Shown one piece after another: positions 26,676 through 34,792 of a stretch of 36,661 bases of DNA (the stretch's first letter is position 1; each line of letters opens with the position of its first letter). Source of the stretch: a virus; the IMG/VR virus record IMGVR_UViG_3300045107_000067, positions 1 to 36,661 of that record. One strand, written 5' to 3'. Position numbers and translations under genes: made by a program. Under the pieces are notes generated by a model. The model did not search any database. It saw only the letters and a program-made list of their open reading frames with translations, and was not told the DNA's origin.

Positions 26676-27209
26676 ATGGCACTCGAAGTCGAAGACGGCA
26701 CTGCCAAGTCGGACGCTGAGTCCTACGTCTCCGTCGCCGATTGCCAAAGCTACTTCGAGCTTCGTGGCACGGACAACTGGAGCGGCCTGCCCGCATCGCC
26801 CGATCCGACGACGGCACAGGAAGAGTTCCTGCGTCGTGCCACTGAGTACATCGACCAGTGCTACGCCGAGCTGTTCAAGGGATACCGGGTGAGTGCCGAA
26901 CAGGCGCTTGCCTGGCCCCGCGAATGCGTCGAGGTCGATGGCATCTACCTGGCGAATGACGCACTGCCCGTCGCCCTCGTGCGTGCGACCTGTGAGGCTG
27001 CCAAGCTGATCGCGAGCGGCGAGGACGTGACGCCGACGCTCGAGCGCGGCAACCGCATCAAGACGAAGACCGAAACCGTCGGTCCGATCAGCCAGCGCAT
27101 CGCCTATGCCGATGACGCGCCCGTGACCAACGTCTACACGTCCGTCCATCGCTACATGAAGCAGCTGCTCGACAGCTCGAGCGCAGTTCGCAAGGTGGTG
27201 CGCGGATGA
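26676..27209 (+). CDS. Head-tail adaptor, DnaT-like ssDNA-binding family
   Basis: The 177-residue product starts MALEVEDGTAKSDAESYVSV and continues with EEFLRRATEYIDQCYAELFKG and EQALAWPRECVEVDG, then ALVRATCEAAKLIASG. This is the pattern of the phage DnaT-like family that sits between capsid and tail genes. The name is a database label; in this position a head-tail adaptor role is more likely than primosome function. A GAGGAG ribosome-binding site precedes the ATG. Its stop overlaps the next start as ATGA. Confidence 0.8.
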   Translation: MALEVEDGTAKSDAESYVSVADCQSYFELRGTDNWSGLPASPDPTTAQEEFLRRATEYIDQCYAELFKGYRVSAEQALAWPRECVEVDGIYLANDALPVALVRATCEAAKLIASGEDVTPTLERGNRIKTKTETVGPISQRIAYADDAPVTNVYTSVHRYMKQLLDSSSAVRKVVRG

Positions 27210-27595
27210 CCGTCTACACCAACCTCATCAACACCGCCTATCGCCTGGTCGACAAGTTCGGCCAGAACATGACGGTGAATGTCGTCACTGACGGCACGCC
27301 GCCCGATCCGAGCCAGCCGTGGAACGTGGCTGCTGGTACGACCGTCTCGCACAGCACGCGAGGCGTCATGCTTGACTTTCGCCCTGATCAGGTCGAGGGC
27401 TACGCATACCAGCGTGGCGACAAGCTCGTCTACATCGCGGCCAAGGACCTCCCTGTGGTCATCACAGAGGAGATGTTTATCACCGACGCGTCAGGTGTGA
27501 GCTGGGCGATCATCTCCGCTTCGCGCGTCTATCCGTCCGGCGAGGACATCCTCTTCCAGCTGTATGTGCGCGAATGGCCACGACGCTACAAGTAG
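27206..27595 (+). CDS. Head-tail connector / neck protein
   Basis: A 129-residue beta-rich product (FGQNMTVNVVTDGTPPDPSQ, then YQRGDKLVYIAAKDLPVVIT and ASGVSWAIISASRVYPSGED). It has the size and barrel-like pattern of head-closure or neck proteins. Its assignment rests on the gene order adaptor - this gene - tail terminator. The start overlaps the adaptor stop as ATGA, and its end overlaps the next gene by 22 bases. Confidence 0.65.
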   Translation: MTVYTNLINTAYRLVDKFGQNMTVNVVTDGTPPDPSQPWNVAAGTTVSHSTRGVMLDFRPDQVEGYAYQRGDKLVYIAAKDLPVVITEEMFITDASGVSWAIISASRVYPSGEDILFQLYVREWPRRYK

Positions 27596-28038
27596 CCGTA
27601 GACGAGATTTACGGCCGACTCAAGACGGTGTGGGATGCACAAACGCCGGCAATTCTTGGCGCGTCTCCCGCAGCGCCTGTCACGTTGCTCTACGAGGACA
27701 CGGAATGGAAGGGTCGTCCCGACGATCCGACCAGTGCTCCCTGGGCGCGTGTCTCAATTCGTCATGCGAGTGGGCAGCAAGCCACTCTCGCTGACTCGAC
27801 TTCAAGGCGCTTGTTCCGTAACTACGGTGCGGTTACGGTTCAGTGCTTTGCGCCCATGCGAGACAATCGCGGCGCGCCGGTGGCACGTCAACTCGCGGAG
27901 GTTGTAAAGGCAGCGTTCGAAGGTGCTCGCACCTCGAATGTCTGGTTTCAATCCGTGCGGTTCAATGAGATTGGCCGCGAGGGACTGTTCTTCCAGCTCA
28001 ACGTCGTCGCCAACTTCGAGTGGGACGAAGCGAGGTAA
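27574..28038 (+). CDS. Tail terminator-like protein
   Basis: The 154-residue product shows the pattern of tail terminator-like proteins (DUF4128 type). It has an N-terminal helix (VAVDEIYGRLKTVWDAQ), PWARVSIRHASGQQATL, and YGAVTVQCFAPMRDNRG with VARQLAEVVKAAFEG. These proteins cap the tail tube and join it to the neck. It lies just before the tail tube gene, as expected. It overlaps the previous gene by 22 bases. Confidence 0.75.
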   Translation: MATTLQVAVDEIYGRLKTVWDAQTPAILGASPAAPVTLLYEDTEWKGRPDDPTSAPWARVSIRHASGQQATLADSTSRRLFRNYGAVTVQCFAPMRDNRGAPVARQLAEVVKAAFEGARTSNVWFQSVRFNEIGREGLFFQLNVVANFEWDEAR

Positions 28039-28044
28039 TCAACT

Positions 28045-29565
28045 ATGGCAACTTTGAATAAGCAGGACTCCAACAGCTCGGGACTGCGCTACGCGCGGGA
28101 GGCGTCTTACGGCGTTCTTCCGACTTCGCCTGCGCCGACCTGGTACCCGCTGGAGCCCAACTCCTACAACGACTTCGGTGGGCAGATCACCACCGTCGCT
28201 CGCAACCCGATCAACGATGGCCGTCAGCGCAAGAAGGGCGTCACGACGGACCTCGATGCTTCGGGCGGGTTCGAGTCGGACCTCACGTACACCAACTTGC
28301 AGGACCTCCTGCAGGGCTTCTTCTTCGCCGCGCTCGAGACCAAGGCGGAGAAGTCGTGCGCCACGATCTCGGGATCGCCGCTCGCCTACCAGGTGACCAG
28401 CGGTACCGACTACGCGGTGAACGATCTGCTCTTCGCCAAGGGCTTCGACGCCGACGCCAACAACGGACTGAAGGTGGTGACGAACGCCGCCTCCGGTTCT
28501 GTGAGGGCTGCGGGTCTGTCGGCGGCGACGAGTCAGTCGGGCACGGTCAGCAAGGTTGGCTTCGCCTTCTCCAGCGGCGATGCGACCATCGATGCCTCCG
28601 GCACGTTGCCGCAGTTCAAGACCACGACCAAGGACCTGACGACGCTCAACCTGATCCCGGGCGAATGGGTCTACGTCGGTGGCGATGCTGCGGGCGACAA
28701 GTTCGCCACAGCTGCCAACAACGGCTGGGCGCGTGTCAAGTCTGTGACCACGAATGCCATCACGTTCGACAAGACTGCTGGCACAATGGTTACCGACGCC
28801 GGCACCGGCAAGACGATCCGACTCTTCTTCGGTCGCGTTCTGCGCAACCGGACGGGATCGAACATCGCTCGTCGGTCCTACCAGCTCGAGCGCACGCTGG
28901 GCGCGCCCGATGATGCACTGCCGTCGCAGATCCAGTCCGAGTACCTGGTCGGTGCGATCCCGAACGAGTTCGAGCTCGCGATCAACACCGCCGACAAGGT
29001 GACGGCCACTCTCGGGTTCGTGGCGAAGGACAACGAAACGCGTACGGGTGCTGTGGGCGTCAAGTCCGGCACGCGTCCGACGCTCGTTGACGCCGACGCC
29101 TACAACACGTCCAGCGACGTGAAGCGTATCAAGATGGGCATCATCGACTCGACCAACGAGAACGTGACGCCCCTCTTCGCCTACATCACCGACCTGACCT
29201 TGAACATCAACAACAACCTCTCGCCCAACAAGGCGGTGGGTGTTCTCGGTGCCTTCGAGGTGACGGCCGGCACGTTCGAGGTCACGGCCTCGATGACTGC
29301 TTACTTCGCTGACGTGACGGCCACTGCTGCGGTCCGCAACAACAGCGACGTTACGATGGACATCATGCTCGTCAAGGCGAACTCCGGTATCGCCATCGAC
29401 ATTCCGCTCATCGCCCTCGGCGACGGTCGGCTCAACGTCGAGCAGGATCAGCCCATCACTCTGCCGCTCTCCGCTGACGCGGGCACCGGCGCCAAGATCG
29501 ACAGCAACATGAACCACACGCTGCTGATGGTCTTCTTCGACTACCTGCCTGATGCGGCGGAGTAA
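28045..29565 (+). CDS. Major tail tube protein
   Basis: The 506-residue product is beta-rich and repetitive in Ser, Thr, Ala and Gly. It includes [22 protein letters not shown] at the start (written here as [11 protein letters not shown] and TSPAPTWY), [19 protein letters not shown], and a [17 protein letters not shown] core near the C terminus. This matches large tail tube proteins of siphophages, with extra Ig-like material in the middle (about residues 100-260). It follows the tail terminator gene and precedes the tail chaperones. A strong hairpin lies after its stop. Confidence 0.85.
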   Translation: MATLNKQDSNSSGLRYAREASYGVLPTSPAPTWYPLEPNSYNDFGGQITTVARNPINDGRQRKKGVTTDLDASGGFESDLTYTNLQDLLQGFFFAALETKAEKSCATISGSPLAYQVTSGTDYAVNDLLFAKGFDADANNGLKVVTNAASGSVRAAGLSAATSQSGTVSKVGFAFSSGDATIDASGTLPQFKTTTKDLTTLNLIPGEWVYVGGDAAGDKFATAANNGWARVKSVTTNAITFDKTAGTMVTDAGTGKTIRLFFGRVLRNRTGSNIARRSYQLERTLGAPDDALPSQIQSEYLVGAIPNEFELAINTADKVTATLGFVAKDNETRTGAVGVKSGTRPTLVDADAYNTSSDVKRIKMGIIDSTNENVTPLFAYITDLTLNINNNLSPNKAVGVLGAFEVTAGTFEVTASMTAYFADVTATAAVRNNSDVTMDIMLVKANSGIAIDIPLIALGDGRLNVEQDQPITLPLSADAGTGAKIDSNMNHTLLMVFFDYLPDAAE

Positions 29566-29576
29566 GTCCACCTTCA

Positions 29577-29602
29577 GGGGCGGCGGGCATCACCGCCGTC
29601 CC
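29577..29602 (+). terminator. Hairpin after the tail tube gene
   Basis: GGGGCGGCGG (29577-29586) pairs with CCGCCGTCCC (29593-29602) with one wobble and a GCATCA loop. There is no T-tract, so partial termination or mRNA protection is likely. Confidence 0.6.
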
Positions 29603-29629
29603 ATCCCCAGTGACAAGAGGTTCTTGCAC

Positions 29630-30061
29630 ATGAACGCCTATGAAATGTATTCCGCGGACAAGTCGAAGGAGACCGGTGGTATCTGGCTCGACTTCGGTTC
29701 GTTCCGCATCAAGGTCGCTCGTGCCGGTGGCTCGAATGTGGCCTTCGCCAAGTGTGTCGAGGAAAAGACCCGCCCGTATCGTCGGGCGATCGACCAGGGA
29801 GTGATGGACCCCAAGCGCGGCGACGAGCTGCTTGCCGAGGTCTTCGCCGAGGTCATCGTGCTCGACTGGCAGGTGAAGAAAGACAACGGTGAACTCGTGC
29901 AGGGAATGCACACGCCGGAAGGCGACATCGCGCCCTTCACCCGCGACAACGTGAAGAACGTCTTTATTGACTTGCCGGAACTGTTCCAGCAGGTCCAGGC
30001 CGAAACCGCGAAGCTCGCCAACTTCCGCAAGGAAGCGGTGAAGGCCGAAGGAAAAAACTGA
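29630..30061 (+). CDS. Tail assembly chaperone (lambda G-like)
   Basis: A 143-residue protein in the position of lambda gpG, between the tail tube and tape measure genes. It includes KETGGIWLDFGSFRIKVARAG and LLAEVFAEVIVLDW. It ends with the codons GGA AAA AAC TGA, which contain the -1 slippery heptamer A AAA AAC. Such proteins bind the tape measure protein during tail assembly. The start at 29630 (MNAYEMYSADK) has GAGG 9 bases upstream; the longer frame runs back over the preceding hairpin. Confidence 0.85.
   Translation: MNAYEMYSADKSKETGGIWLDFGSFRIKVARAGGSNVAFAKCVEEKTRPYRRAIDQGVMDPKRGDELLAEVFAEVIVLDWQVKKDNGELVQGMHTPEGDIAPFTRDNVKNVFIDLPELFQQVQAETAKLANFRKEAVKAEGKN
30052..30058 (+). promoter_or_regulatory. 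-1 programmed frameshift slippery site
   Basis: The heptamer A AAA AAC lies in the zero frame of the chaperone gene, immediately before its TGA (30059-30061). It is a canonical X XXY YYZ site. A short CGAGG/CCTCG stem (30063-30067 with 30081-30085) could form just downstream. Confidence 0.85.
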
Positions 30062-30450
30062 CCGAGGTCCTGCTCTACGTCCTCGAGCAAGGGCCTGTGG
30101 AACGACGCATACTCGAGATGGCAATGAAGGGTGGGGGCCCAATTCCCCAGGCGATGCAAAACGCTCCCACCCTTGAACCAGGTCTCGAACTCTACATGAT
30201 GGCGTACACTGACCTCGACCGAGGACGAGCAATATCCCAGATGGGGCAGGAATTGCCGCTTTCGTGGGACTTGATTGACAGGTGGTGCCACGCTCATGGT
30301 ATATTCGGTGAAACTCGGGTAGACGTATTCGAGCACGTTAGGAACCTTGACGACTTCTACTTGAGGTGGCGTGAGAGCAAACGGCCTAAGGGGAAAGGCA
30401 ATGGGAGACCTCCGCCAGTTCAGCCAGCGAATGTTCGGTCTCGCAAATAA
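30058..30450 (+). CDS. Tail assembly chaperone frameshift extension (lambda T-like)
   Basis: In the -1 frame, reading continues from CTG at 30058 without a stop to 30450, adding 130 residues to the chaperone. The segment has no good start of its own (the first is GTG 30097). It includes LTEVLLYVLEQGPVERRILEM (split here at LTEVLLYVLEQG and PVERRILEM), WDLIDRWCHAHGIFG and LDDFYLRWRESK. The fusion of about 273 residues corresponds to lambda gpGT, made at low level beside the short form. It overlaps the next gene by 50 bases. Confidence 0.8.
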   Translation: MTEVLLYVLEQGPVERRILEMAMKGGGPIPQAMQNAPTLEPGLELYMMAYTDLDRGRAISQMGQELPLSWDLIDRWCHAHGIFGETRVDVFEHVRNLDDFYLRWRESKRPKGKGNGRPPPVQPANVRSRK

Positions 30451-30829
30451 GATCGACAAGAACGCTAACGAAAAGGTCAAGGACGCAGCAAAAGCGTTCT
30501 TGACCACAGTAGTAGAAATGACGCCCGTCGATACAGGCCAGGCAGTGTCCTCCTGGAAGGTGGGTCTGAACTACAAGCCGCGCGGGACGCGTGTCTTCAG
30601 TGAAGGGGCCTCCGGGTCTACGGCTTCGGCCAACAGGTCAGCGGTGCTGGCGCAGGAACTGCCCAAGATCAGCGCCCGTGTCACGGGTCAAACGATCTCT
30701 GTGGTGAACACCGCCCCGTACATTCAGCGCCTGAATAACGGGACATCCAAGCAGGCACCCGCTGGGTTCATCGATAGCGCCTACATCCAGGCGACATTGG
30801 CGATCCGCAAGAGAAAGCTGTTGGTCTGA
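30401..30829 (+). CDS. HK97 gp10-like tail/neck protein
   Basis: The 142-residue product has FLTTVVEMTPVDTGQAVSSW near residue 35, the hallmark PVDTG...W motif of HK97 gp10-like proteins. It also has PYIQRLNNGTSKQAPAGFID near the end. The family usually lies between neck and tail tube genes and helps join head and tail. Here it sits after the chaperones and before the tape measure gene, which is an unusual order. ATG 30401 has AAAGG just upstream. Confidence 0.75.
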   Translation: MGDLRQFSQRMFGLANKIDKNANEKVKDAAKAFLTTVVEMTPVDTGQAVSSWKVGLNYKPRGTRVFSEGASGSTASANRSAVLAQELPKISARVTGQTISVVNTAPYIQRLNNGTSKQAPAGFIDSAYIQATLAIRKRKLLV

Positions 30830-33330
30830 TGGCAACCGAAGAAACAGTCGTTTTAGTCTCCGAACGTGGCGCATCCGACGTAGCCAAGAAGGTTCGGGAC
30901 ATCGGAACAGCCGGCGAACAGTCGGCCAAGTCGATTGACACGCTCAAGGGCGTGCTCGCGACCATCGGCGGTGTGTTGGCTGTGGATAAGCTGAAGGAGG
31001 CGTCCGACGCCTACCTCGGCATCAACAACCGACTTAAGCTTGTTACCAAAGGCGCCGACGACTTGGCGAAGACGCAGCAGCGATTGCTCGACATCTCGAA
31101 CGACACACGGTCGAGCTTCGAAGGTACCGCCGCGCTCTACACCAAGCTGTCGCTCAACGCCAAGAACCTGAACATCAGTCAGGAAGATGTGGCGAAGGTT
31201 GTCGAACGCACCAACAAGGCCATCGTGCTGTCCGGTGCATCGGCGAACGAAGCGAAGGGCGGTCTGATCCAGTTCAGCCAGGGCCTTGCGTCCGGTCGTC
31301 TGCAGGGCGAAGAACTGCGGTCGGTGCTGGAGAACTTGCCCGCCCTCGCGCAGCAGATCGCCAAGGGCTTGAACACCACAGTCGACAACCTGCGCAAGCT
31401 TGGCGCCGCCGGATCGCTCACGACATCCGCCGTGCTCGGCGCGTTGAAGCGTCAGGGAGACGAGATCGATAAGGCCTTCAAGTCGTTCACGCCGACGATT
31501 GGCCAGGCGCTCGAGGTGCTCAACAACCAGTTTATCACCTTCGTTGGCAACGCAGGCCAGACCTCAGGCGCTGCAAACCTGATCGCGTCGAGCATCCTGA
31601 CGCTCGCCAACAACCTGGGCACCGCCTCGAACATCGTCCTGACGTTCGGTGCTGCCTTCGCCACGCTGAAGATCGCCACGTTCATTCAAGGCATCTACAC
31701 GGCGACGACGGCGGTCGGGTTCTTCAACGCCATCCTGTCGGTCAATCCCATCGTCGCCTTTGCCGTCGCGCTCGTCGGCGTCACGACTGCGCTGCTGACC
31801 TTTGGCTCGAGCATCAAGCTCACAGCCGATGGCACTGTGACGCTCGCGACGGTGACGAAGACCGCACTCAATCAGGTCGGACAGTCGCTGCTCACTCTAG
31901 CGCAGTATGCCATCACGGTCGGCACGTCGATCATCACGGTCTTGACCGACACCTTCAACTTCGTCGCCAACGGGTTCAACACCGCCTACAACACAGTCAG
32001 CGGATGGGTTACCAAGGTCAAGACGCTGTTCACTGACATTGGCAACTTCATCAAGACCACGTTCGATGGCGTAATCGCGTACATCAACGGCCTGTGGCAG
32101 TCGGTGCTCAACACGATCTCCTCGGTGCTGCAGCGTGTCGGCGACGTGGCCAACAAGATCGTGTCTGTGGGCAAGGCGAATGCACAGGGAGGAGGAAACC
32201 TTGCGAAGAGCCTACCGGGGTTTGCTACTGGCGGGTCTTTCACCGTCGGCGGTTCGGGTGGCACGGACTCTCAGCTCGTTGCCTTCCGCGCGACACCTGG
32301 CGAGAAGGTCAGCATCAATACGCCTGGTCAGTCGGGCGGCAATTTCCAGATCACGACCGCCTTCGCTGGCCCCGAGTCGCAGAAGACGTTTCAGACTGTC
32401 TTGTCGAGCGGTAAGACCGAGAGCACGTTCAACGATGCGGTGAAGTCGGGAACGTCCGACGGGTTCAAGACGCTCAACAGCACGACGGCTGCTCTGTCGA
32501 CCGATGTCACGACGGGCAACAACAAGCTGATCAGCCAGACTGTGGCATACGGTGGGCAGATCACGGGCGTTGTGAACGCGTCCAGCAAAAGCACCTCAGC
32601 AGGCCTCAGCACTGTCCGGGCCGGCACCGATGCGACGACGGAAAGCGTTGACCGCCTGACTGGCGTCGTCGCGGCATCTGGAGGCATCGGCGGCAGTGAC
32701 GGCGGTGGTACATCGTTCAACACCGGCGGCGGTGGCAGCGATTTCAACAAGCCACTTCTCGGCAACACGCAGGGCAGCGGAGGCTTCAGCAGCGGAGGTG
32801 GCGGTGGTGGATCGTTCACGATCACTGTGACGCCGCCGTTCCAGCAGTGGCTGCAGAACCTGGGCGGTGTCGCAGTCAAGGGCGCACTTCAGGGTTTCCA
32901 GCAGGACGTCTATCAGTACGTCAAGCTGCTCGAGCGTCCCATTGACAACCAGGGCGCCATCGCCGCAAGCCGCAAGAACCTGGCTCGCAAGGTTGCCGTC
33001 TACAAGAATGACCCGCAGTTCAACCTCGCGTTCGGGTCGCTCGCCAACGAGCTGCTCAAGTTCCGCAACGGCGGCTCGGTCATGGTGGGCGGCACAGGTG
33101 CTGTCGACTCGACCTACCTGGCGATGCGTGCGACGAAGGGCGAACGGATCGACGTACTCACGCCCGCGCAGCAGCAGGAAGAGCGCAAGCAGATGCAGGC
33201 GGGCAGCCAGCGTCCCATCAATGTCGAGATCAACATCACGACGCCGGATGCCAACAGCTTCCGCAAGTCGAAGACCCAGGTGCTGCAGCAGTTCGTGGTA
33301 GACCTGCAGAGGAGCTTGAATAATGTTTGA
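30829..33330 (+). CDS. Tail tape measure protein
   Basis: The 833-residue product has the tape measure N-terminal domain (LKLVTKGADDLAKTQQRLLD, LVQFSQGLASGRLQGEEL-like region, ALAQQIAKGLNTTVDNLRKL). Hydrophobic segments follow around residues 255-330, then a long helical part. Two C-terminal Gly-rich segments carry a repeated motif: GGSFTVGGSGGTDSQLVAFR near residue 465 and GGSVMVGGTGAVDSTYLAMR near residue 750. It sets tail length; by the usual rule of about 1.5 angstroms per residue the tail would be roughly 125 nm. ATG 30829 overlaps the previous TGA by one base. Confidence 0.9.
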   Translation: MATEETVVLVSERGASDVAKKVRDIGTAGEQSAKSIDTLKGVLATIGGVLAVDKLKEASDAYLGINNRLKLVTKGADDLAKTQQRLLDISNDTRSSFEGTAALYTKLSLNAKNLNISQEDVAKVVERTNKAIVLSGASANEAKGGLIQFSQGLASGRLQGEELRSVLENLPALAQQIAKGLNTTVDNLRKLGAAGSLTTSAVLGALKRQGDEIDKAFKSFTPTIGQALEVLNNQFITFVGNAGQTSGAANLIASSILTLANNLGTASNIVLTFGAAFATLKIATFIQGIYTATTAVGFFNAILSVNPIVAFAVALVGVTTALLTFGSSIKLTADGTVTLATVTKTALNQVGQSLLTLAQYAITVGTSIITVLTDTFNFVANGFNTAYNTVSGWVTKVKTLFTDIGNFIKTTFDGVIAYINGLWQSVLNTISSVLQRVGDVANKIVSVGKANAQGGGNLAKSLPGFATGGSFTVGGSGGTDSQLVAFRATPGEKVSINTPGQSGGNFQITTAFAGPESQKTFQTVLSSGKTESTFNDAVKSGTSDGFKTLNSTTAALSTDVTTGNNKLISQTVAYGGQITGVVNASSKSTSAGLSTVRAGTDATTESVDRLTGVVAASGGIGGSDGGGTSFNTGGGGSDFNKPLLGNTQGSGGFSSGGGGGGSFTITVTPPFQQWLQNLGGVAVKGALQGFQQDVYQYVKLLERPIDNQGAIAASRKNLARKVAVYKNDPQFNLAFGSLANELLKFRNGGSVMVGGTGAVDSTYLAMRATKGERIDVLTPAQQQEERKQMQAGSQRPINVEINITTPDANSFRKSKTQVLQQFVVDLQRSLNNV

Positions 33331-33910
33331 TGACGTCCGCCTGCCCGAAGAAGTCGAACGCGGCGCTGTAGGCGGTCCGCGTTTTCAGACGTCGATCACT
33401 GTGCTGGCGACAGGCGCCGAACAGCGCAACGTCGACTGGGAACGCCAGCGCGGCAAGTGGGAACTGACCTACGGCATCCAGAGCAAGACCGACTTTATGG
33501 ATGTTGTGAAGTTCTTCTACGCACGACAGGGCAAGGCCCGCGGGTTCCGGTTCAAAGACTGGACGGATTATCAGGCGACGGCCGAAGCCATCGGCACGGG
33601 CAACGGCGTGGCGACGACGTTCCAGCTGCGCAAGAACTACACATCGGTCGTCACGTACCAGCGCAAGATTACTCGACCTGTGAGCGGGACGGTGACGGTC
33701 TACAAGAACGGCGTAGCGCAGTCCGTGACCATCAACTACAGCACCGGCGTGGTGACGTTCGGTGTTGCACCCGCTTCGCTCGATGCGATCACCGCCACCT
33801 TCGAGTTCGACGTGCCCGTCCGCTTCGATACCGATGAGCTGCAGATCGAGGCCGAGACCTACGACGCTGCGGCAATCAAGTCACTGCCTGTGGTGGAGCT
33901 GCGCGAATGA
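33323..33910 (+). CDS. DUF2460 distal tail protein (GTA gp12-like)
   Basis: The 195-residue product shows the DUF2460 (TIGR02217) pattern: FDDVRLPEEVERGAVGGPRF at the start, ERQRGKWELTYGIQ, and FYARQGKARGFRFKDWTDY. A beta-rich half ends PVRFDTDELQIEAE. In the Rhodobacter gene transfer agent this family forms the distal tail ring below the tube. It overlaps the tape measure gene by 8 bases and the next gene as ATGA. Confidence 0.92.
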   Translation: MFDDVRLPEEVERGAVGGPRFQTSITVLATGAEQRNVDWERQRGKWELTYGIQSKTDFMDVVKFFYARQGKARGFRFKDWTDYQATAEAIGTGNGVATTFQLRKNYTSVVTYQRKITRPVSGTVTVYKNGVAQSVTINYSTGVVTFGVAPASLDAITATFEFDVPVRFDTDELQIEAETYDAAAIKSLPVVELRE

Positions 33911-34791
33911 AGACTATCGGCGGGTCGCTTCAGACCGCAATCGAAGCTGAGACGACTTACCTGTGCCGTATTTGGGAGCTCCAGCTTTCAAACGGCACAA
34001 TTCTTTATTTTACGGATCACGATCAGGACGTGGTCTATAGCGGCCAGACATACAAGGCTGATCCCGGCGTCACCGTGTCAGCGTTGATGGCCACGACGGC
34101 AGGCGGACAGAACGCCACGCTGACTGTGCAGTTCAAGACGTCCTACATCACCGAGTCGATGGTTCGTCGCGGTCAGCTTGACGATGCGATCTTCGTGCTC
34201 AGCGCAGTCGACTGGACCAACACTTCGCTCGGCGCCATCCCATTGTTCACAGGATCGCTGGCCGATGTCGAGTGGCACGACAAGCTGATGGCGGTCATCA
34301 CCATCCGCGCGGGGCTTGCTGCCGCGTCGGACAACACCGCCGGTGAGTTCTATTCGCGCACCTGCCGCGCCAAGCTCGGCGACAGCCGCTGTCAGGTCAA
34401 TCTCACCTCGCTGTCCATCGCGTTGACTGTGGCGAGCGTCACGGCGTCAGGCCTGTCATTCACGGCAACGGCGGTCAATGCGTCGGCCACCAACTACTTT
34501 GCCCTCGGCGTCATCGAATGGGCGACAGGCGACAACGCTGGATTGATTGACGAGGTACAGGCGAACGTGACGGGCACCGGGTTGGTGACGTTGGCGCTCC
34601 AGCCTCGCTTCCCGATCCAAGTCGGCGATACGGGAACGATCAAGCCTGGGTGCAACAAGGAAGCAGTGACGTGCAAGAACAAGTTCAACAACTTGGTCAA
34701 TATGCGCGCTGAGCCTTATGCCCCACCGCCGAATGCCAACCTCATGGCCAACTGGCAGCCGCCTCCTCTCGCGCCTCTGGTAGGAAGCTAA
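33907..34791 (+). CDS. DUF2163 tail hub protein (GTA gp13-like)
   Basis: The 294-residue product matches DUF2163 (TIGR02218). It has YLCRIWELQLSNGTILYFTD near the start, SALMATTAGGQNATLTVQF, and the Cys-containing pairs TCRAKLGDSRCQVN and GCNKEAVTCKNKFNN. The protein then ends FNNLVNMRAEPYAP. In the gene transfer agent, hub proteins of this type hold an iron-sulfur cluster; the four cysteines here are consistent with that. The start overlaps the DUF2460 stop as ATGA, so the two are co-translated. Confidence 0.92.
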   Translation: MKTIGGSLQTAIEAETTYLCRIWELQLSNGTILYFTDHDQDVVYSGQTYKADPGVTVSALMATTAGGQNATLTVQFKTSYITESMVRRGQLDDAIFVLSAVDWTNTSLGAIPLFTGSLADVEWHDKLMAVITIRAGLAAASDNTAGEFYSRTCRAKLGDSRCQVNLTSLSIALTVASVTASGLSFTATAVNASATNYFALGVIEWATGDNAGLIDEVQANVTGTGLVTLALQPRFPIQVGDTGTIKPGCNKEAVTCKNKFNNLVNMRAEPYAPPPNANLMANWQPPPLAPLVGS

Positions 34792-34792
34792 C

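Noticed and set aside
28039-29571. A 510-residue open frame on the minus strand across the tail tube gene
   Set aside because: It is Arg/Val/Gly/His-rich antisense of a GC-rich gene with strong third-position bias, has no ribosome-binding site, and spans exactly the real gene.
30097-30450. Independent gene starting with GTG at 30097
   Set aside because: No ribosome-binding site, and the frame is continuous with the -1 frame from the A AAA AAC site, so it is a frameshift extension.
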